The notes: a model not told the origin generated them from the letters alone. DNA of 64,000 nt from Pelagibacteraceae bacterium AG-365-D07 (GCA_003280005.1 QCGH01000003.1:1-64000), one strand, 5' to 3'. Counted from the first letter of the stretch, positions 18,872 through 31,909 are shown. Numbers and translations: made by a program.

Positions 18872-20176
18872 TTAAATATTTAAAAATAATCTTCTTGGAT
18901 CCTCTAAATTTTCTTTAACTGTTTTTAAAAAAGAAACTGAGTCTTTCCCATCAATTATTCTATGATCATAAGATAAAGCAAGATACATTACTGGTCGTAT
19001 TTGTATTTGACCCTCAACTACTATTGGTCTTTCAATTATATTATGCATGCCGAGTACTCCGGATTGCGGAGGATTTAAAATAGGCGTTGAAAGCATAGAT
19101 CCGTAAACTCCACCATTACTTATAGTAAAGGTACCTCCTTGCAGATCATCAATAGTTAAATTCCCATCTTTAGCCTTTTCAGAAATTGATTTAATATTTT
19201 TTTCAATATCAGAAAAAGATAATTCATCGGAGTTTCTTAAAACAGGAACAACTAAACCTCTTTCAGTTCCAACAGCAAAACTTATATTATAATAATTTTT
19301 ATATATTATATGATCATTATCTACCTCAGCATTAATACTTGGGTAAAGTTTTAACCCTAGAACACATGCCTTTACAAAAAACGACATAAATCCTAGTTTA
19401 ATTCCAAAAGTTTTTTGAAAATCTTCCTGATTATCTTTTCTCATTTGTATTATTGCGCTCATGTCAACTTCGTTAAAAGTTGTCAGCATTGCTGCAGAAT
19501 TTTGAGCTTCTTTTAATCTTGTAGCAATAGTTTGTCTTAGTCTAGTCATTTTGACACGTTCTTCTTGACCTTTTTCTAATTTCCTCTCGTTTGGCTTAGG
19601 CTTTACTGACATTAAATTAATTAAGTCACCTTTTAATATTCTGCCATCTCTTCCTGTTCCTTGAACTTCTGAAATATTTATATTTTTTTCTTCAACAATT
19701 TTTCTAACAGCAGGTGATAATTTCAAATTAGTATTTGTTTTTGGTGTCTCTACTTTTTTTACTTCATCTGTTAAAATCAATGGCTTTTCTATATTTTTTT
19801 CCTCAAAAATTTTTGGTTCTGAAGATTTATTTTTTTCAAAATTTAGTACATTGGATTTTTGTTTTAAGGTTTTTTTATTTTCTTTTTCAATTTTTCCCTC
19901 TGGTTTTATTTTTTCTATCTTTGTAGTTTCTATTTTTTCTGTCTCTGTTACTACGCCTAATAGGGCGCCGACTTTTACAGTTTCTCCTTCTTTTGTTTTT
20001 ATATTTGACAAAATTCCATTTATTGGAGATGGAACTTCAAGATTAACCTTGTCAGTCTCTAGTTCTACTATTGGCTCATCAGCTTTTACATTTTCTCCTG
20101 ATTTTTTTAACCATTTAGAAACAGTAGCTTCTGTAATACTTTCGCCTAAAACTGGAACAACAATTTCTTCACTCAT
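18872..20176 (-). CDS. sucB: Dihydrolipoyl succinyltransferase (E2 of 2-oxoglutarate dehydrogenase)
   Basis: Transfers succinyl groups to CoA. The 434 residues comprise a lipoyl domain (about 1-76, lipoyl lysine in [12 protein letters not shown] near 43) and a long Lys/Glu-rich linker (80-140). A peripheral-subunit-binding domain follows ([23 protein letters not shown] near 150), then the catalytic domain ending with [16 protein letters not shown]. It lies between sucA and lpd with two-base spacings. The succinyl rather than acetyl specificity is inferred from the adjacent sucA. Confidence 0.96.
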   Translation of the reverse strand: MSEEIVVPVLGESITEATVSKWLKKSGENVKADEPIVELETDKVNLEVPSPINGILSNIKTKEGETVKVGALLGVVTETEKIETTKIEKIKPEGKIEKENKKTLKQKSNVLNFEKNKSSEPKIFEEKNIEKPLILTDEVKKVETPKTNTNLKLSPAVRKIVEEKNINISEVQGTGRDGRILKGDLINLMSVKPKPNERKLEKGQEERVKMTRLRQTIATRLKEAQNSAAMLTTFNEVDMSAIIQMRKDNQEDFQKTFGIKLGFMSFFVKACVLGLKLYPSINAEVDNDHIIYKNYYNISFAVGTERGLVVPVLRNSDELSFSDIEKNIKSISEKAKDGNLTIDDLQGGTFTISNGGVYGSMLSTPILNPPQSGVLGMHNIIERPIVVEGQIQIRPVMYLALSYDHRIIDGKDSVSFLKTVKENLEDPRRLFLNI

Positions 20177-20178
20177 TT

Positions 20179-23076
20179 TTATTTAAATACCTCATCTATA
20201 ATTTCTTTTTGCTGGGCCAAATGTCTTTTAGCATAACCTGTTGCGGGTGTTGAAGCAAATTCTCTTCCAATATAAGAAATTTTATTATTCTTAGCTTTTA
20301 TATAATCTAATGTCCAATCAATATAATCTCTTACAAAAAACCACCCACCCATGTTCTTTGGTTCCTCTTGGCACCAATAAAACTTAGCATTTTTAATATA
20401 TGGTTTTAATTCTTTTGCTAAAGATTTTGCTGGAAAGGGATAAAGTTGTTCAATTCTAAGTAACAACACATCATTTTTTTTTGTTTTTTCTCTTTCTTCT
20501 AGTAAATCAAAGTAAACCTTTCCCGAACATATAATTACTTTATTAATTTTTTTAGCTTTTTTAAGTTTTATAAATCCGTACTTTGAATCAAGCGCATGAT
20601 CCCATAAAATTCTATGAAATGAATTTGTTTTGCTAAAATCTTCTAAATTCGAAACACAATACTTGTGCCTTAATAAAGATTTTGGCGTCATTATTACCAA
20701 AGGTTTTCTGAAATCTCTTGTTATTTGTCTTCTTAAAGCATGAAAGTAATTAGCAGGAGTAGTTATATTCATAACTTGCAAATTATCTTTTGCACATAAT
20801 TGTAAAAATCTTTCTAATCTAGCAGAAGAGTGTTCGGGCCCTTGACCTTCATACCCGTGGGGCAAAAGTAAAACTAGTCCTGATGCGCGTGACCATTTTC
20901 TTTCTCCAGAAGCAATGAATTGATCAATAATAACCTGAGCACCATTAGCAAAATCTCCAAACTGTGCTTCCCAAAGAACCAATGTTTCAGGTTCGACTAA
21001 ACTATAACCATACTCAAATCCTAATACTGCAAATTCAGACAATAAACTATCAACGACTTCAAAATTTTTTTGATCTTTAGAAATATTATTTAAAGGAATA
21101 TATCTGCTGTTATCGATCTGGTTTCTTAAAACTGAATGCCTTTGACTAAAGGTTCCCCGTCCTGTATCTTGACCAACTAATCTTACTGGATTTCCTTTTT
21201 TCAAAAGAGATCCAAATGCAAGAGCTTCTGCAGTAGACCAATCTATATTTTTTCCCTCAAGGACTGATTTACGTCTATTTGCAAAAATTTTTGCTATTGT
21301 TTTATGAACACTCAATTTTTCATCTAATGTATGAATTTTTTCTGAAATTGCGGTTAATTCTTTAGTATCAAAGCCACTAACTCCTCTTATATCCTTTCCT
21401 TTTTGAGGTTTGTACCTTGACCAAGTTCCCTCAAACCACTCTATTTTTGGCTTGTAATTTTTTGCTGTTTGAAATTGTTGATCTAACAAATTTTTGAAAT
21501 CAGATTTTTGCTTTTCAAATTCATCAGCTGTAATTGTATTTTCTTTTACTAATTTTTCTCCATATATACTTAAACTCGTTTTATGACTTTTAATTTTTTT
21601 GTACATAAGTGGCTGTGTAAATGACGGTTCATCTCCTTCATTATGACCAAATCTTCTGTAGCAAATTAAATCTATTACTACGTCTCTATTAAATTGAAGT
21701 CGAAATTCTGTAGCTATTCTCGCGCAATATACAACAGCTTCAGGGTCATCTGCATTCACATGCAATATTGGAGCCTCAACCATTTTTGCAACATCGGATG
21801 GGTACGGTGATGATCTTGCAAAACGTGGGCTTGTTGTAAATCCGATTTGATTATTTACAATAATATGAATAGTACCTCCTGTATTATGGCCTGGAAGACC
21901 TGACATTGCAAAACATTCAGCAACTATACCCTGGCCTGCAAATGCGGCATCTCCATGTAATAAAATTGGAATAACTTTTTTCCTTTTAAGATCTTTATGA
22001 AAATATTGTTTTGCCCTTGTTTGTCCTAACACAACAGGATTTACCGCTTCTAAATGGGATGGATTATCAGTTAAACTTATATGTACTGAATTTCCATCGA
22101 ATTCCCTGTCTGAAGATGCTCCTAAATGATATTTTACGTCTCCTGTACTATCTTTAGACATATTTCCATATTCGCCCGCAAACTCGTTGAAAATTCTTTT
22201 ATAAGATTTTTGTAGAAGATTTGCTAAAACATTTAATCTACCTCGATGCGGCATTCCTATTTTCAATTCTTTTACTGAATTCTGACCACCAACCTTTATA
22301 ATTTGCTCTAATGCTGGAATTAAAGACTCCCCACCATCTAAACCGAATCTTTTAGTTCCAACATATTTTTTTGCTAGATATTTCTCAAATCCTTCTGCTT
22401 GAATTAATTTATTAAGGATTGCCATTTTACCATTTTTTGTAAATGAAATTCCTTTTTCATCTAATTCAATTCTATCTCTGAACCATTTTCTTTCTAAAGG
22501 ATCAGAAAGGTGCATAAATTCATATCCAACCGATCCACAATAAGTTTTTCTCAAAAATGATAATATTTCTTTAATTGAAGAATAGTTTTTATTTATTGTA
22601 CCATTTAAAAAAATTGGCTTATCGTAACTTTCTTTTTTAAAACCATAAAAATCTGGATGCAGCTCATCTAAATATTCTGTGGTAGACAAACCCAATGGAT
22701 CTAATTTAGCAAGAAGATGACCTCTTATTCTGTAAGCTCTTATTAATGCAATTGCTTTTATAGATTGATTGCTCGCCTCTTTAAAATCTGCAGTATTATA
22801 ATTTTCATTTTTACTAAGGCCATTTTCTTTATTTTCTAAAGCTATATTTTCCAGTTGTTCAGATTTAAATTTTGTTTTTTTACCCCAAGACGGTCCCTCT
22901 AGCTCTTTTATAGCTACAGAAGTTTCTTCATTTAATTTTTCAAAATAATTTTTCCATTCAACTGATAAGTTCGTATCTTTATTAAGATACTTAAGGTACA
23001 TCTGTTCTATAAAAGTACTATTTGACTTACTTAAAAAGGAAGTTTCTTCGAGTTTACGATTACTGGAAATACTCAT
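20179..23076 (-). CDS. sucA: 2-oxoglutarate dehydrogenase E1 component
   Basis: ThDP-dependent decarboxylation of 2-oxoglutarate in the TCA cycle. The 965-residue length matches the family. The N-terminal E2-interaction segment ([18 protein letters not shown]) is present, with [41 protein letters not shown], and [17 protein letters not shown]. The transketolase-like C-terminal half carries [13 protein letters not shown] and [20 protein letters not shown]. It starts 33 bases after sucD, the longest gap inside the minus-strand run, and ends two bases before sucB. Confidence 0.97.
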   Translation of the reverse strand: MSISSNRKLEETSFLSKSNSTFIEQMYLKYLNKDTNLSVEWKNYFEKLNEETSVAIKELEGPSWGKKTKFKSEQLENIALENKENGLSKNENYNTADFKEASNQSIKAIALIRAYRIRGHLLAKLDPLGLSTTEYLDELHPDFYGFKKESYDKPIFLNGTINKNYSSIKEILSFLRKTYCGSVGYEFMHLSDPLERKWFRDRIELDEKGISFTKNGKMAILNKLIQAEGFEKYLAKKYVGTKRFGLDGGESLIPALEQIIKVGGQNSVKELKIGMPHRGRLNVLANLLQKSYKRIFNEFAGEYGNMSKDSTGDVKYHLGASSDREFDGNSVHISLTDNPSHLEAVNPVVLGQTRAKQYFHKDLKRKKVIPILLHGDAAFAGQGIVAECFAMSGLPGHNTGGTIHIIVNNQIGFTTSPRFARSSPYPSDVAKMVEAPILHVNADDPEAVVYCARIATEFRLQFNRDVVIDLICYRRFGHNEGDEPSFTQPLMYKKIKSHKTSLSIYGEKLVKENTITADEFEKQKSDFKNLLDQQFQTAKNYKPKIEWFEGTWSRYKPQKGKDIRGVSGFDTKELTAISEKIHTLDEKLSVHKTIAKIFANRRKSVLEGKNIDWSTAEALAFGSLLKKGNPVRLVGQDTGRGTFSQRHSVLRNQIDNSRYIPLNNISKDQKNFEVVDSLLSEFAVLGFEYGYSLVEPETLVLWEAQFGDFANGAQVIIDQFIASGERKWSRASGLVLLLPHGYEGQGPEHSSARLERFLQLCAKDNLQVMNITTPANYFHALRRQITRDFRKPLVIMTPKSLLRHKYCVSNLEDFSKTNSFHRILWDHALDSKYGFIKLKKAKKINKVIICSGKVYFDLLEEREKTKKNDVLLLRIEQLYPFPAKSLAKELKPYIKNAKFYWCQEEPKNMGGWFFVRDYIDWTLDYIKAKNNKISYIGREFASTPATGYAKRHLAQQKEIIDEVFK

Positions 23077-23109
23077 TTTTAATTATTATATTGATGATAT
23101 ATAAATATT

Positions 23110-23985
23110 TCAATTAGACAATTTGTTTAACAAAGTTTTTCCAATATCTGCTGGTGATTTTGCGATTGTAATACCTGCATCTTCCATCATTTTTATTTTT
23201 TCTGAAGCGCCACCTTTTCCTCCTGATATTATGGCACCTGCATGGCCCATTCTTCGACCTGGTGGAGCGGTAACTCCTGCAATAAATCCAACCATTGGTT
23301 TTTTAATTTTATGATTTTTAATAAAATCAGAGGCTTCTTCTTCTGCTGTTCCACCAATTTCACCTATCATTAAAATGGACTCAGTTTCAGGATCATTCAA
23401 AAATAAATCTAAACAATCGATAAAATTTGTTCCATTAATAGGATCTCCACCAATACCTATGCAGGTTGATTGTCCTAAACCGTTTGATGTTGTTTGAGCT
23501 ACAGCTTCATAGGTTAAAGTTCCCGATCTTGAAACTATTCCTACTGATCCTTTTTTATGAATATTTCCTGGCATTATTCCAATTTTACATTCATCTGGAG
23601 TTATAATCCCAGGACAGTTGGGTCCTATTAATCGGGAATTAGATCCCGATAATTTCTGCTTAACCTTGAGCATATCTAAAATGGGTATTCCTTCAGTTAT
23701 ACAAACAATTAGCTCCATAGAAGCATCTATTGCCTCGATGATTGCGGCTGCTGCAAATTTTGCAGGAACATAAATCATAGTTGCATTTGCTCCTGTTTCT
23801 TTCTTTGCTTCTTGAACTGTGTTAAAGACTGGTCTTTCCAAATGTGTTTGCCCTCCTTTTTTTGGAGTAACACCTCCTACAAGATTGGTTCCATATTTAA
23901 TAGATTGCTCAGAATGAAAGGTGCCATGCGAACCTGTAAATCCTTGGCATATTACCTTTGTATCTTTGTTGACTAAAACTGACAT
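23110..23985 (-). CDS. sucD: Succinyl-CoA synthetase alpha subunit
   Basis: Converts succinyl-CoA to succinate with nucleotide phosphorylation. The 291-residue protein carries [11 protein letters not shown] near the N-terminus (CoA-binding fold), [26 protein letters not shown], and the phosphohistidine motif [13 protein letters not shown] near 243-255. It overlaps sucC by one base and is followed by sucA, the common alphaproteobacterial arrangement. Confidence 0.97.
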   Translation of the reverse strand: MSVLVNKDTKVICQGFTGSHGTFHSEQSIKYGTNLVGGVTPKKGGQTHLERPVFNTVQEAKKETGANATMIYVPAKFAAAAIIEAIDASMELIVCITEGIPILDMLKVKQKLSGSNSRLIGPNCPGIITPDECKIGIMPGNIHKKGSVGIVSRSGTLTYEAVAQTTSNGLGQSTCIGIGGDPINGTNFIDCLDLFLNDPETESILMIGEIGGTAEEEASDFIKNHKIKKPMVGFIAGVTAPPGRRMGHAGAIISGGKGGASEKIKMMEDAGITIAKSPADIGKTLLNKLSN

Positions 23986-25145
23986 TATTTAATTTCCTTA
24001 ACAATTTTTTTTGCTGCGTCGGATAAATCTGAGGCTGAAATTATTTCCAAACCTGAATTATCCAAAATTTTTTTTCCTTCTAAAAAATTAGTTCCAGCTA
24101 ATCTTACAACTAACGGTACATCGATTTTAATTTCTTTTGCAGCATCAACAACTCCTTGGGCAAGAACATCGCATCTCATGATACCACCAAATATATTAAT
24201 TAATATTCCTTTAACATTTTTGTCTGAAAGAATAATTTTAAATGCAGCAGAAACTTTTTCTTTTGATGCTCCACCACCAACATCTAAAAAATTTGCAGGC
24301 TCTTCTCCGTATAACTTAATAATATCCATTGTTGCCATAGCTAAACCAGCTCCGTTCACCATGCATCCAATACTTCCATCTAACTTTATATACGCTAAAT
24401 CATGTTTGCTTGCTTCTATCTCAGTTGGATCTTCTTCATTTAAATCTCTTAATTCTAAAATTTCTGGATGTCTAAATATCGAATTATCATCGAAATTCAT
24501 TTTAGCATCTAGACAAAGTAAATTATTTTCTTCTGTCAAAATTAATGGATTAATCTCAACTAAATTTGCATCTGTAGAAATAAACATTTTATATATAGAT
24601 TTTATTAATTTAATTCCCTGTAGGGATGTTTTTTCGTCTAAATTAAATATTTTATTTATTTTTTTACAATCTTCCTCTTTTATTTCATCAAGTAAATCTA
24701 CTTTTGTAGTTATAATTTTTTCTGGGTTTGATTTTGCAACTTCTTCAATATCCATTCCCCCTTGATCACTTGATATGAATGCTATCTTCGAGCTCGCACG
24801 ATCAACTAAACAAGAAAGATAAAACTCTTTTTTTATGCTTGAAGATTCCTCAACATATAATCTTTTTACTTCCTTCCCAGCAGGTCCAGTTTGATGTGTA
24901 ATCAAAACTTTCCCCAACATTTCCTTTGAAGCTGACGTTAAATCTTGAATATTATCTAGTATTTTAACCCCTCCAGCTTTTCCTCTTCCACCAGCATGAA
25001 TTTGAGCTTTCAGAACATATTTTTCTGTATTTAGTTTTTTAGCTTTTTCGACAATTTCGTCAGATGATAATCCGAAAACCCCGTTTGGTACAGCAACACC
25101 ATATTTTTTCAAAATCTGTTTTGCTTGATGCTCGTGAATATTCAT
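23985..25145 (-). CDS. sucC: Succinyl-CoA synthetase beta subunit
   Basis: Nucleotide-binding subunit with an ATP-grasp fold. The 386 residues begin [22 protein letters not shown]. They carry [39 protein letters not shown], and [17 protein letters not shown] near 320. The start immediately follows the mdh stop with no gap, and it overlaps sucD by one base. ADP versus GDP preference cannot be told by eye. Confidence 0.97.
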   Translation of the reverse strand: MNIHEHQAKQILKKYGVAVPNGVFGLSSDEIVEKAKKLNTEKYVLKAQIHAGGRGKAGGVKILDNIQDLTSASKEMLGKVLITHQTGPAGKEVKRLYVEESSSIKKEFYLSCLVDRASSKIAFISSDQGGMDIEEVAKSNPEKIITTKVDLLDEIKEEDCKKINKIFNLDEKTSLQGIKLIKSIYKMFISTDANLVEINPLILTEENNLLCLDAKMNFDDNSIFRHPEILELRDLNEEDPTEIEASKHDLAYIKLDGSIGCMVNGAGLAMATMDIIKLYGEEPANFLDVGGGASKEKVSAAFKIILSDKNVKGILINIFGGIMRCDVLAQGVVDAAKEIKIDVPLVVRLAGTNFLEGKKILDNSGLEIISASDLSDAAKKIVKEIK

Positions 25146-26105
<960 letters not shown>

Positions 26106-26123
26106 TTATTTCCTTGTTATGAT

Positions 26124-27617
26124 TTACTTCATTGTAGGCATTACAAATTCTGGATTTGATCTAACACCAGAGGGCCATCTTGAAGTTATCGTTTTCAATT
26201 TTGTATAAAACCTTACCCCTTCAGGACCATGCATATGTTGATCCCCAAATAATGATCTTTTCCAACCACCAAAGCTGTGAAACGCAACTGGCACAGGTAT
26301 AGGAATATTTATACCTACCATACCAACTTTAATTTTACTTGCGAAAGTTCTTCCCACATCTCCATCTCTAGTGTAAATACTCGTACCATTTCCAAATTCA
26401 TGTTCATTGATAAGTTTTGTAGCCTCATCAAAATCTTTAGCTCTTACCACTGATAAAACTGGACCAAATATTTCTTCTTTGTAAATTCTCATATCTTTTT
26501 TTACATTATCAAATAAACACCCTCCTATATAAAAACCATTTTCATATCCTTGGAGTTTAATATTTCTTCCATCAACAACTAAATTTGCTCCTTCTTTCAC
26601 TCCTAAGTCAACATATCCCTTAACTTTTTCTAGATGTTCTTTAGTTACTAGGGGGCCCATCTCTGAATTTTTATCCATACCTGGGCCAACTTTTAATGCT
26701 TCTACTTTTTTTGCTAATTTATTAACAAGTTTATCTCCGACATTGCCAACGGCTACTGCAACTGATTGTGCCATACATCTCTCTCCAGCTGAACCATATG
26801 CAGCCCCCATTAATCCATTTATGGCCTGATCCAAGTCACAGTCTGGCATTATAACACAATGGTTTTTAGCTCCTCCCAATGCTTGAACTCTTTTTTCATT
26901 TTTTGCAGCTGTTTCATAAATATATTTTGCAATTGGAGTTGATCCTACAAAACTAACTGCTTGAATATCTTTATTAGTTAATATTGCATCTACAACTTCT
27001 TTATCACCGTTTACTACATTTAGAACTCCTTCTGGTAATCCAGCTTCGGTAAATAATTCAGCCAATCTAATTGAGCATGATGGATCTTTTTCTGAAGGTT
27101 TTAATATAAATGTATTTCCACATGCTATTGCCATTGGAAACATCCACATAGGTACCATAGCTGGAAAATTAAATGGTGTTATTCCAGCACAAACTCCTAA
27201 TGGTTGTCTTATTGACCAACTATCAATATCCGTTCCAACATTCTCAGTAAACTCACCTTTTAACATTTGGGGAATTCCACAAGCAAACTCAACTATCTCT
27301 AAACCCCTTGTAAGTGAGCCTTTAGCATCTTCATAAACTTTGCCGTGCTCGGAAACGATTAGCTTTGTAAGTTCGTCAGAGTTTTTTTCAATTAATTCTT
27401 TATATTTAAACATGACTCTTGCTCTTTGAATTGGTGGTTTTGTCGACCAACTTAAGAATGCTTTTTTTGCATGATCAACTGCTTTATCTAAATCAGATTT
27501 TGTTCCTAATAAGACCTCAGAGTCCTGATTTCCAGTTGCAGGATTAAATACTTTACCTTTTCTTTTTGAGTCTCCTGAAACAACTTTACCATCAATGTAA
27601 TGTTGTATTAAATTCAT
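26124..27617 (-). CDS. mmsA: Methylmalonate-semialdehyde dehydrogenase (CoA-acylating)
   Basis: Oxidises methylmalonate or malonate semialdehyde to propionyl- or acetyl-CoA. The 497 residues show the ALDH fold with GVCAGITPFNFPAMVPMWM near 135, FVGSTPIAKYIYE, QALGGAKNH, and the catalytic cysteine in GSAGERCMAQS near 283. Other signs are EIFGPVLSVVRA and GWKRSLFGD near the C-terminus. The MmsA-specific N-terminal IQHYIDGKVVSG fits. It sits between sdhB and mdh and could process C3 products of DMSP, valine or inositol breakdown. Confidence 0.93.
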   Translation of the reverse strand: MNLIQHYIDGKVVSGDSKRKGKVFNPATGNQDSEVLLGTKSDLDKAVDHAKKAFLSWSTKPPIQRARVMFKYKELIEKNSDELTKLIVSEHGKVYEDAKGSLTRGLEIVEFACGIPQMLKGEFTENVGTDIDSWSIRQPLGVCAGITPFNFPAMVPMWMFPMAIACGNTFILKPSEKDPSCSIRLAELFTEAGLPEGVLNVVNGDKEVVDAILTNKDIQAVSFVGSTPIAKYIYETAAKNEKRVQALGGAKNHCVIMPDCDLDQAINGLMGAAYGSAGERCMAQSVAVAVGNVGDKLVNKLAKKVEALKVGPGMDKNSEMGPLVTKEHLEKVKGYVDLGVKEGANLVVDGRNIKLQGYENGFYIGGCLFDNVKKDMRIYKEEIFGPVLSVVRAKDFDEATKLINEHEFGNGTSIYTRDGDVGRTFASKIKVGMVGINIPIPVPVAFHSFGGWKRSLFGDQHMHGPEGVRFYTKLKTITSRWPSGVRSNPEFVMPTMK

Positions 27618-27638
27618 TGAAATTATTTAATTATATAA

Positions 27639-28412
27639 TTACCCAGTTGCAAGCATTTTTTTAATAGAAGCTATAGCTTTTGCAGGGTTTAAACCTTTGG
27701 GACATGCATTAGTACAGTTCATAATTGTATGACATCTATAAAGCTTTAACTCATCAGCAACTTTTTTTAATCTTTCTTTTCTATCCTCATCTCTACTATC
27801 TATTATCCATCTATAAGCCTGTAATAAAACTGCAGGACCTAAGTATTTTTCACCATTCCACCAATAACTTGGACATGAAGTCGAACAACACGCACACATT
27901 ATACACTCATACAAACCATCTAATTTTGATCTATCGTCTTTAGTTTGTAAATGCTCTGTATTATCTATTTTTTTTGTTGTTTTTAACCATGGTTCAACAG
28001 ACTCGTATTGTTTGTAAAGCGTGCTTAAATCTCCGATTAGATCTTTTAAAACTTTTAAATGTGGTAGTGGATAAATATTTATATCACCTTTGATTTCTGA
28101 ATGAGGCTTGGTGCAAGCTAACCCATTTTTCCCATCCATATTCATTGCACAAGAACCACAAACTCCATGAGCACATGATCTTCTATATGCAATGGAAGGA
28201 TCAATTTCATTTTTAATTTTATTTAATAAATCAAGAACTTTGGATGGACAATTATCCATGTCAACTTCGTAAGTATCTATTCTGGGATTCTCTTCTGTTA
28301 CTGGGTCCCATCTATAAATGTTAACTTTTCTAATATTTTTAGAACCAGTTTTATCTTTATAGTAATGTCCTTTTTTAATTTCTGAATTTTTTGGAAGATT
28401 AATTTGGACCAT
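27639..28412 (-). CDS. sdhB: Succinate dehydrogenase iron-sulfur subunit
   Basis: Electron-transfer subunit of complex II. The 257 residues hold three cluster motifs: the [2Fe-2S] cysteines in [17 protein letters not shown] near 60-75, the [4Fe-4S] set [12 protein letters not shown] near 165, and the [3Fe-4S] set [17 protein letters not shown] near 222-238. All ligand cysteines expected by eye are present. It overlaps sdhA by one base and is last of sdhCDAB. Confidence 0.97.
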   Translation of the reverse strand: MVQINLPKNSEIKKGHYYKDKTGSKNIRKVNIYRWDPVTEENPRIDTYEVDMDNCPSKVLDLLNKIKNEIDPSIAYRRSCAHGVCGSCAMNMDGKNGLACTKPHSEIKGDINIYPLPHLKVLKDLIGDLSTLYKQYESVEPWLKTTKKIDNTEHLQTKDDRSKLDGLYECIMCACCSTSCPSYWWNGEKYLGPAVLLQAYRWIIDSRDEDRKERLKKVADELKLYRCHTIMNCTNACPKGLNPAKAIASIKKMLATG

Positions 28413-30187
28413 TAATAAATTCTTTCTTGTGGTGGAAAATATTGTACTTCATTTGTGAGTGTAGATTTATGAACATCTCTATAGGCAATTTTTGATTTAC
28501 TCCCTTCACACCACGATAATGTATGTTTCATATATTTCTGATCATCTCTACTAGGAAAATCTTCCCTAGCATGAGCTCCTCTACTCTCTTTTCTGCTATA
28601 TGCAGAATCCATTGTGGTAATTGCTTGTCTTATTAGATTGTCAAATTCTAAAGTTTCTACTAAATCAGTATTAAAAATTAACGATTTATCTTTGACATTT
28701 ATATTATCCATTCCTTCAAAAGGCTTTCTAATTTCATTTACTCCCTCTTTTAAAGTTTTTTCTGTTCTAAAAACTGCACATTTTGATTGCATAGTTTTTT
28801 GCATTGAAATTCTTAAATCCGCTGTTCTATTATCTCCATTTCCATTTCTTAAATTATCAAATCTTTCTAGACATTTTTCTGTCTCTGAATTTGAAATAGT
28901 TTCATGAGGCATGCCCGGTTTAACTAACTCTGCGGCTCTTTTTGCGGCGGCTCTCCCAAAGACAACTAAATCTATTAAAGAATTTGAACCTAATCGATTA
29001 GCACCATGAACGGAAACACATGCAGCTTCTCCAATCGCCATTAGTCCTGGAACGGTTTTCTCTGAACCATTAACTGTCAGAACCTCGGCTTTATAATTTG
29101 TTGGTATTCCACCCATATTATAGTGAACAGTTGGGACTACAGGAATTGGTTCTTTGGTTACATCAACGTTAGCAAATAATCTTGATGACTCTGCTATCCC
29201 TGGCAATCTTTCATCAATTACTTTTGGATCTAAATGATTTAAGTGTAGATGGACATGATCTTTTTCTTTTCCAACTCCTCTACCTTCGTTAATTTCAATT
29301 GCAATTGATCTACTTACAACATCCCTTGAAGCTAAATCTTTTGCCTTAGGAGCATATTTTTCCATAAACCTTTCGCCTTTAGAATTTAAAAGATATCCTC
29401 CTTCACCTCTTACTCCCTCTGAGATTAAAGTTCCATGGCCATAAATTCCAGTCGGATGAAACTGAACAAATTCCATATCTTGCAGGGGAAGACCTGCTCT
29501 TAATACCATTGCATTCCCATCGCCAGTACAAGTGTGTGCAGAAGTAGCTGAATAATAAACTTTTCCATATCCACCTGTAGCAATAATTGTAATATGTGAT
29601 TTAAAACGATGTAGAGTTCCATCATTTAAATTCCATGCAATTAATCCTTTGCATTGACCATCTTTCATTAAAAGATCTAAAGCAAAATATTCAATGAAAA
29701 ACTCGGTATTATGTTTTAGTGCTTGACCGTAGAGCGTATGAAGAATTGCATGTCCAGTTCTATCTGCTGCTGCACAAGTTCTCTGAACGGTACCATTTCC
29801 ATAATTTTTTGTCATTCCTCCAAAAGGTCGTTGATAAATTTTTCCATCTTCTGTCCTACTAAAAGGTACACCATATTGCTCTAATTCAAGTACTGCTCTT
29901 GGTGCTTCTTTGCACAAATATTCTATTGAGTCCTGATCTCCTAACCAGTCTGATCCTTTAACAGTGTCATACATATGCCAACGCCAATCATCTTCCCCCA
30001 TATTTCCTAGTGCTGCAGAAATTCCTCCTTGTGCAGCTGAAGTATGGCTTCTGGTCGGAAATACTTTTGAAATGCAGGCAGTTTTTAATCCAGCTTCACT
30101 CAATCCAACCGCTGCTCTTAGACCTGAGCCTCCAGCTCCTAAAACTACAACATCATAAGTGTGATCAATAATTTTATAAGATTTCAT
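28412..30187 (-). CDS. sdhA: Succinate dehydrogenase flavoprotein subunit
   Basis: Catalytic FAD subunit of complex II oxidising succinate to fumarate. The 591 residues show [16 protein letters not shown] near 14, the covalent-FAD histidine in [12 protein letters not shown] near 47, [13 protein letters not shown], and [13 protein letters not shown] with the catalytic arginine region. [11 protein letters not shown] and the C-terminal [15 protein letters not shown] follow. It starts three bases after sdhD and overlaps sdhB. Confidence 0.98.
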   Translation of the reverse strand: MKSYKIIDHTYDVVVLGAGGSGLRAAVGLSEAGLKTACISKVFPTRSHTSAAQGGISAALGNMGEDDWRWHMYDTVKGSDWLGDQDSIEYLCKEAPRAVLELEQYGVPFSRTEDGKIYQRPFGGMTKNYGNGTVQRTCAAADRTGHAILHTLYGQALKHNTEFFIEYFALDLLMKDGQCKGLIAWNLNDGTLHRFKSHITIIATGGYGKVYYSATSAHTCTGDGNAMVLRAGLPLQDMEFVQFHPTGIYGHGTLISEGVRGEGGYLLNSKGERFMEKYAPKAKDLASRDVVSRSIAIEINEGRGVGKEKDHVHLHLNHLDPKVIDERLPGIAESSRLFANVDVTKEPIPVVPTVHYNMGGIPTNYKAEVLTVNGSEKTVPGLMAIGEAACVSVHGANRLGSNSLIDLVVFGRAAAKRAAELVKPGMPHETISNSETEKCLERFDNLRNGNGDNRTADLRISMQKTMQSKCAVFRTEKTLKEGVNEIRKPFEGMDNINVKDKSLIFNTDLVETLEFDNLIRQAITTMDSAYSRKESRGAHAREDFPSRDDQKYMKHTLSWCEGSKSKIAYRDVHKSTLTNEVQYFPPQERIY

Positions 30188-30190
30188 ATT

Positions 30191-30514
30191 CTATAGTTTA
30201 TAAAGAGTGATTATTGTAATTGTAGGAATAATAAAAGATGACAAATAAACCATCATATTGGCAAATTTTCTTGTCTTTTCGCTGTTAATATAATCTTCAA
30301 ATATTTCACTTATAGTTAGTGCAGAATTGAAGAAAGTAATAATAATAAATATTGTAAAAATTATCGAGCACGTTGGATCTGAAAAAAATTCTAAAACATT
30401 TGAATGATTTTCATCATAAATAGTTAAAAACTTCAGTAAGAACCATATCATAAAAGGAACCATAATTACTGAGCTCAGTTTAATGGATAACCATTTTTTT
30501 GTAGCACTCAACAT
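30191..30514 (-). CDS. sdhD: Succinate dehydrogenase membrane anchor, SdhD
   Basis: Small anchor subunit with three membrane segments (about 17-33, 48-67, 85-104) in 107 residues. The quinone-site DY pair is kept in SEIFEDYIN near 75. At the position of the haem-b ligand (E. coli SdhD His71, in LHAWIG) the sequence reads FNSALT, so the histidine is replaced by asparagine. It lies between sdhC and sdhA, overlapping sdhC by one base. Context makes the call firm although sequence conservation is low. Confidence 0.9.
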   Translation of the reverse strand: MLSATKKWLSIKLSSVIMVPFMIWFLLKFLTIYDENHSNVLEFFSDPTCSIIFTIFIIITFFNSALTISEIFEDYINSEKTRKFANMMVYLSSFIIPTITIITLYKL

Positions 30515-30894
30515 TATAATAATATCCCTCTCATTGAATATAAAACAGCTGTTATAATTATTGACCCTAAGATTACCAATATTCCAGTTATTCTAGAAGT
30601 CTTCAACTCAAAACCATATCCTAAATCCCAAAACCAATGTCTAATTTCACTAAGAATTTGAAAGGAATAAGACCAAACAAAACTAATAATAAAAAGTTTT
30701 CCAAAAATTGAATTAAAAAAATTAAATATAACTTGATAATTTTCATTACCCAAAAGTAAAATCCATACCCAAAAGCAAACTAATGTTAAGGCTAAAATAT
30801 TAACTACCCCTGTTATCCTATGTGAAATAGAAACTAATGATGAAATATGCCAGTTATATATTTGTATGTGAGGTGATAGTGGATTGTTATTCAT
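30514..30894 (-). CDS. sdhC: Succinate dehydrogenase cytochrome b556-type subunit, SdhC
   Basis: Membrane anchor of complex II, 126 residues with three hydrophobic helices. The quinone-site motif SISHRITG near 22-29 is intact (Ser and Arg present), and IRHWFWDLGYG near 82-92 matches the second family signature. Seven residues before that histidine, where E. coli has haem ligand His84 (YHVVVGIRH), this protein has glutamine (FQILSEIRH). It overlaps the upstream asd stop by four bases. Confidence 0.92.
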   Translation of the reverse strand: MNNNPLSPHIQIYNWHISSLVSISHRITGVVNILALTLVCFWVWILLLGNENYQVIFNFFNSIFGKLFIISFVWSYSFQILSEIRHWFWDLGYGFELKTSRITGILVILGSIIITAVLYSMRGILL

Positions 30895-31889
30895 TGCTTT
30901 GTTTTAATATATGCCTCTGCTATTTCTACAGCGTTTAGAGCCGCACCTCTTAGTAAATTATCAGAAACTATCCAAAGATTTATGGCCTTTTCATTTGTAT
31001 TGTCTTTTCTTATTCTAGAAATAAACGTTTCATCCTTACCTGCTGCTTCGAGTTGTGTCATATATCCACCATCTCTTTGATCATTTACAACTTTACAGCC
31101 ATCTGCATTTTCCAATAAATTTATTATTTTTTCTAAAGTAAACTCTTTTTCAAATTCAATATTTAAAGATTCTGCATGAGAAACCAGCACTGGAACTCTT
31201 ACACAAGTTGCCGTTACATCAATACTTTTATCTAATATCTTCTTTGTCTCATTAATCATTTTCATTTCTTCTTTTGTATAACCATCATTTGAAAAATCAT
31301 CAATATGTGGAATTGCATTAAATGCAATTTGTTTTGTGAAATTTTTAGAATTAATTTTTTTATTTTCCAGAGCAAATTTTGTTTGATCTATTAACTCATC
31401 CATTGGATCTTTGCCAGCTCCAGAAACTGATTGATATGTTGAAACAACTATTCTTTTTATCTTAAATATTTCATGTAACGGTTTTAAAGCAATTACCATT
31501 TGAATAGTTGAGCAATTTGCATTTGCAATTATATTCTTTTTAATATTATTAAGATCATGTGGATTAACTTGTGGAACAATTAATGGAACATCAGGATCCA
31601 TTCTAAAAAAACTTGAATTATCAATTACAATTGAATGTCTGGCTGCTTTTTCTACAAATTTTTCTGCTATTTTTCCACCTGCTGAAAAAAAGGCGATATC
31701 ACATTTAGAAAAATCAAATTCTTCTAAATTGGATACTACGTACTCCTTTTTTTTGAAAAGGATTTTTTTTCCCACACTTTTTTCTGAAGCAAGTAGATAG
31801 AGTTGATTAAAAGAAAAATTTTTTTTATCTATTACATCTAAAATTTTTCTACCAACGTTTCCTGTTGCCCCTACAATACAAATATTCAT
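30891..31889 (-). CDS. asd: Aspartate-semialdehyde dehydrogenase
   Basis: NADPH-dependent reduction of aspartyl phosphate, the branch point to lysine/diaminopimelate, threonine and methionine. The 332 residues show VGATGNVGRKILDV near 6, FFSAGGKIAEKF, IDNSSFFRMDPDVPLIVPQVN, the catalytic cysteine in NANCSTIQM near 125, and the histidine region RVPVLVSHAESLN. It lies between dmdA and sdhC and overlaps sdhC by four bases, an unusual coupling of amino-acid synthesis to complex II. Confidence 0.96.
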   Translation of the reverse strand: MNICIVGATGNVGRKILDVIDKKNFSFNQLYLLASEKSVGKKILFKKKEYVVSNLEEFDFSKCDIAFFSAGGKIAEKFVEKAARHSIVIDNSSFFRMDPDVPLIVPQVNPHDLNNIKKNIIANANCSTIQMVIALKPLHEIFKIKRIVVSTYQSVSGAGKDPMDELIDQTKFALENKKINSKNFTKQIAFNAIPHIDDFSNDGYTKEEMKMINETKKILDKSIDVTATCVRVPVLVSHAESLNIEFEKEFTLEKIINLLENADGCKVVNDQRDGGYMTQLEAAGKDETFISRIRKDNTNEKAINLWIVSDNLLRGAALNAVEIAEAYIKTKQ

Positions 31890-31909
31890 GATAATTATGC
31901 GATGTTATA

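Noticed and set aside
19851-20186. 111-residue plus-strand ORF
   Set aside because: Antisense shadow of the sucB 5' end and linker, with low-complexity Ser/Phe content.
24178-24765. 195-residue plus-strand ORF
   Set aside because: It lies wholly inside sucC on the opposite strand. The composition is that of a reverse-complement shadow and no family is recognisable.
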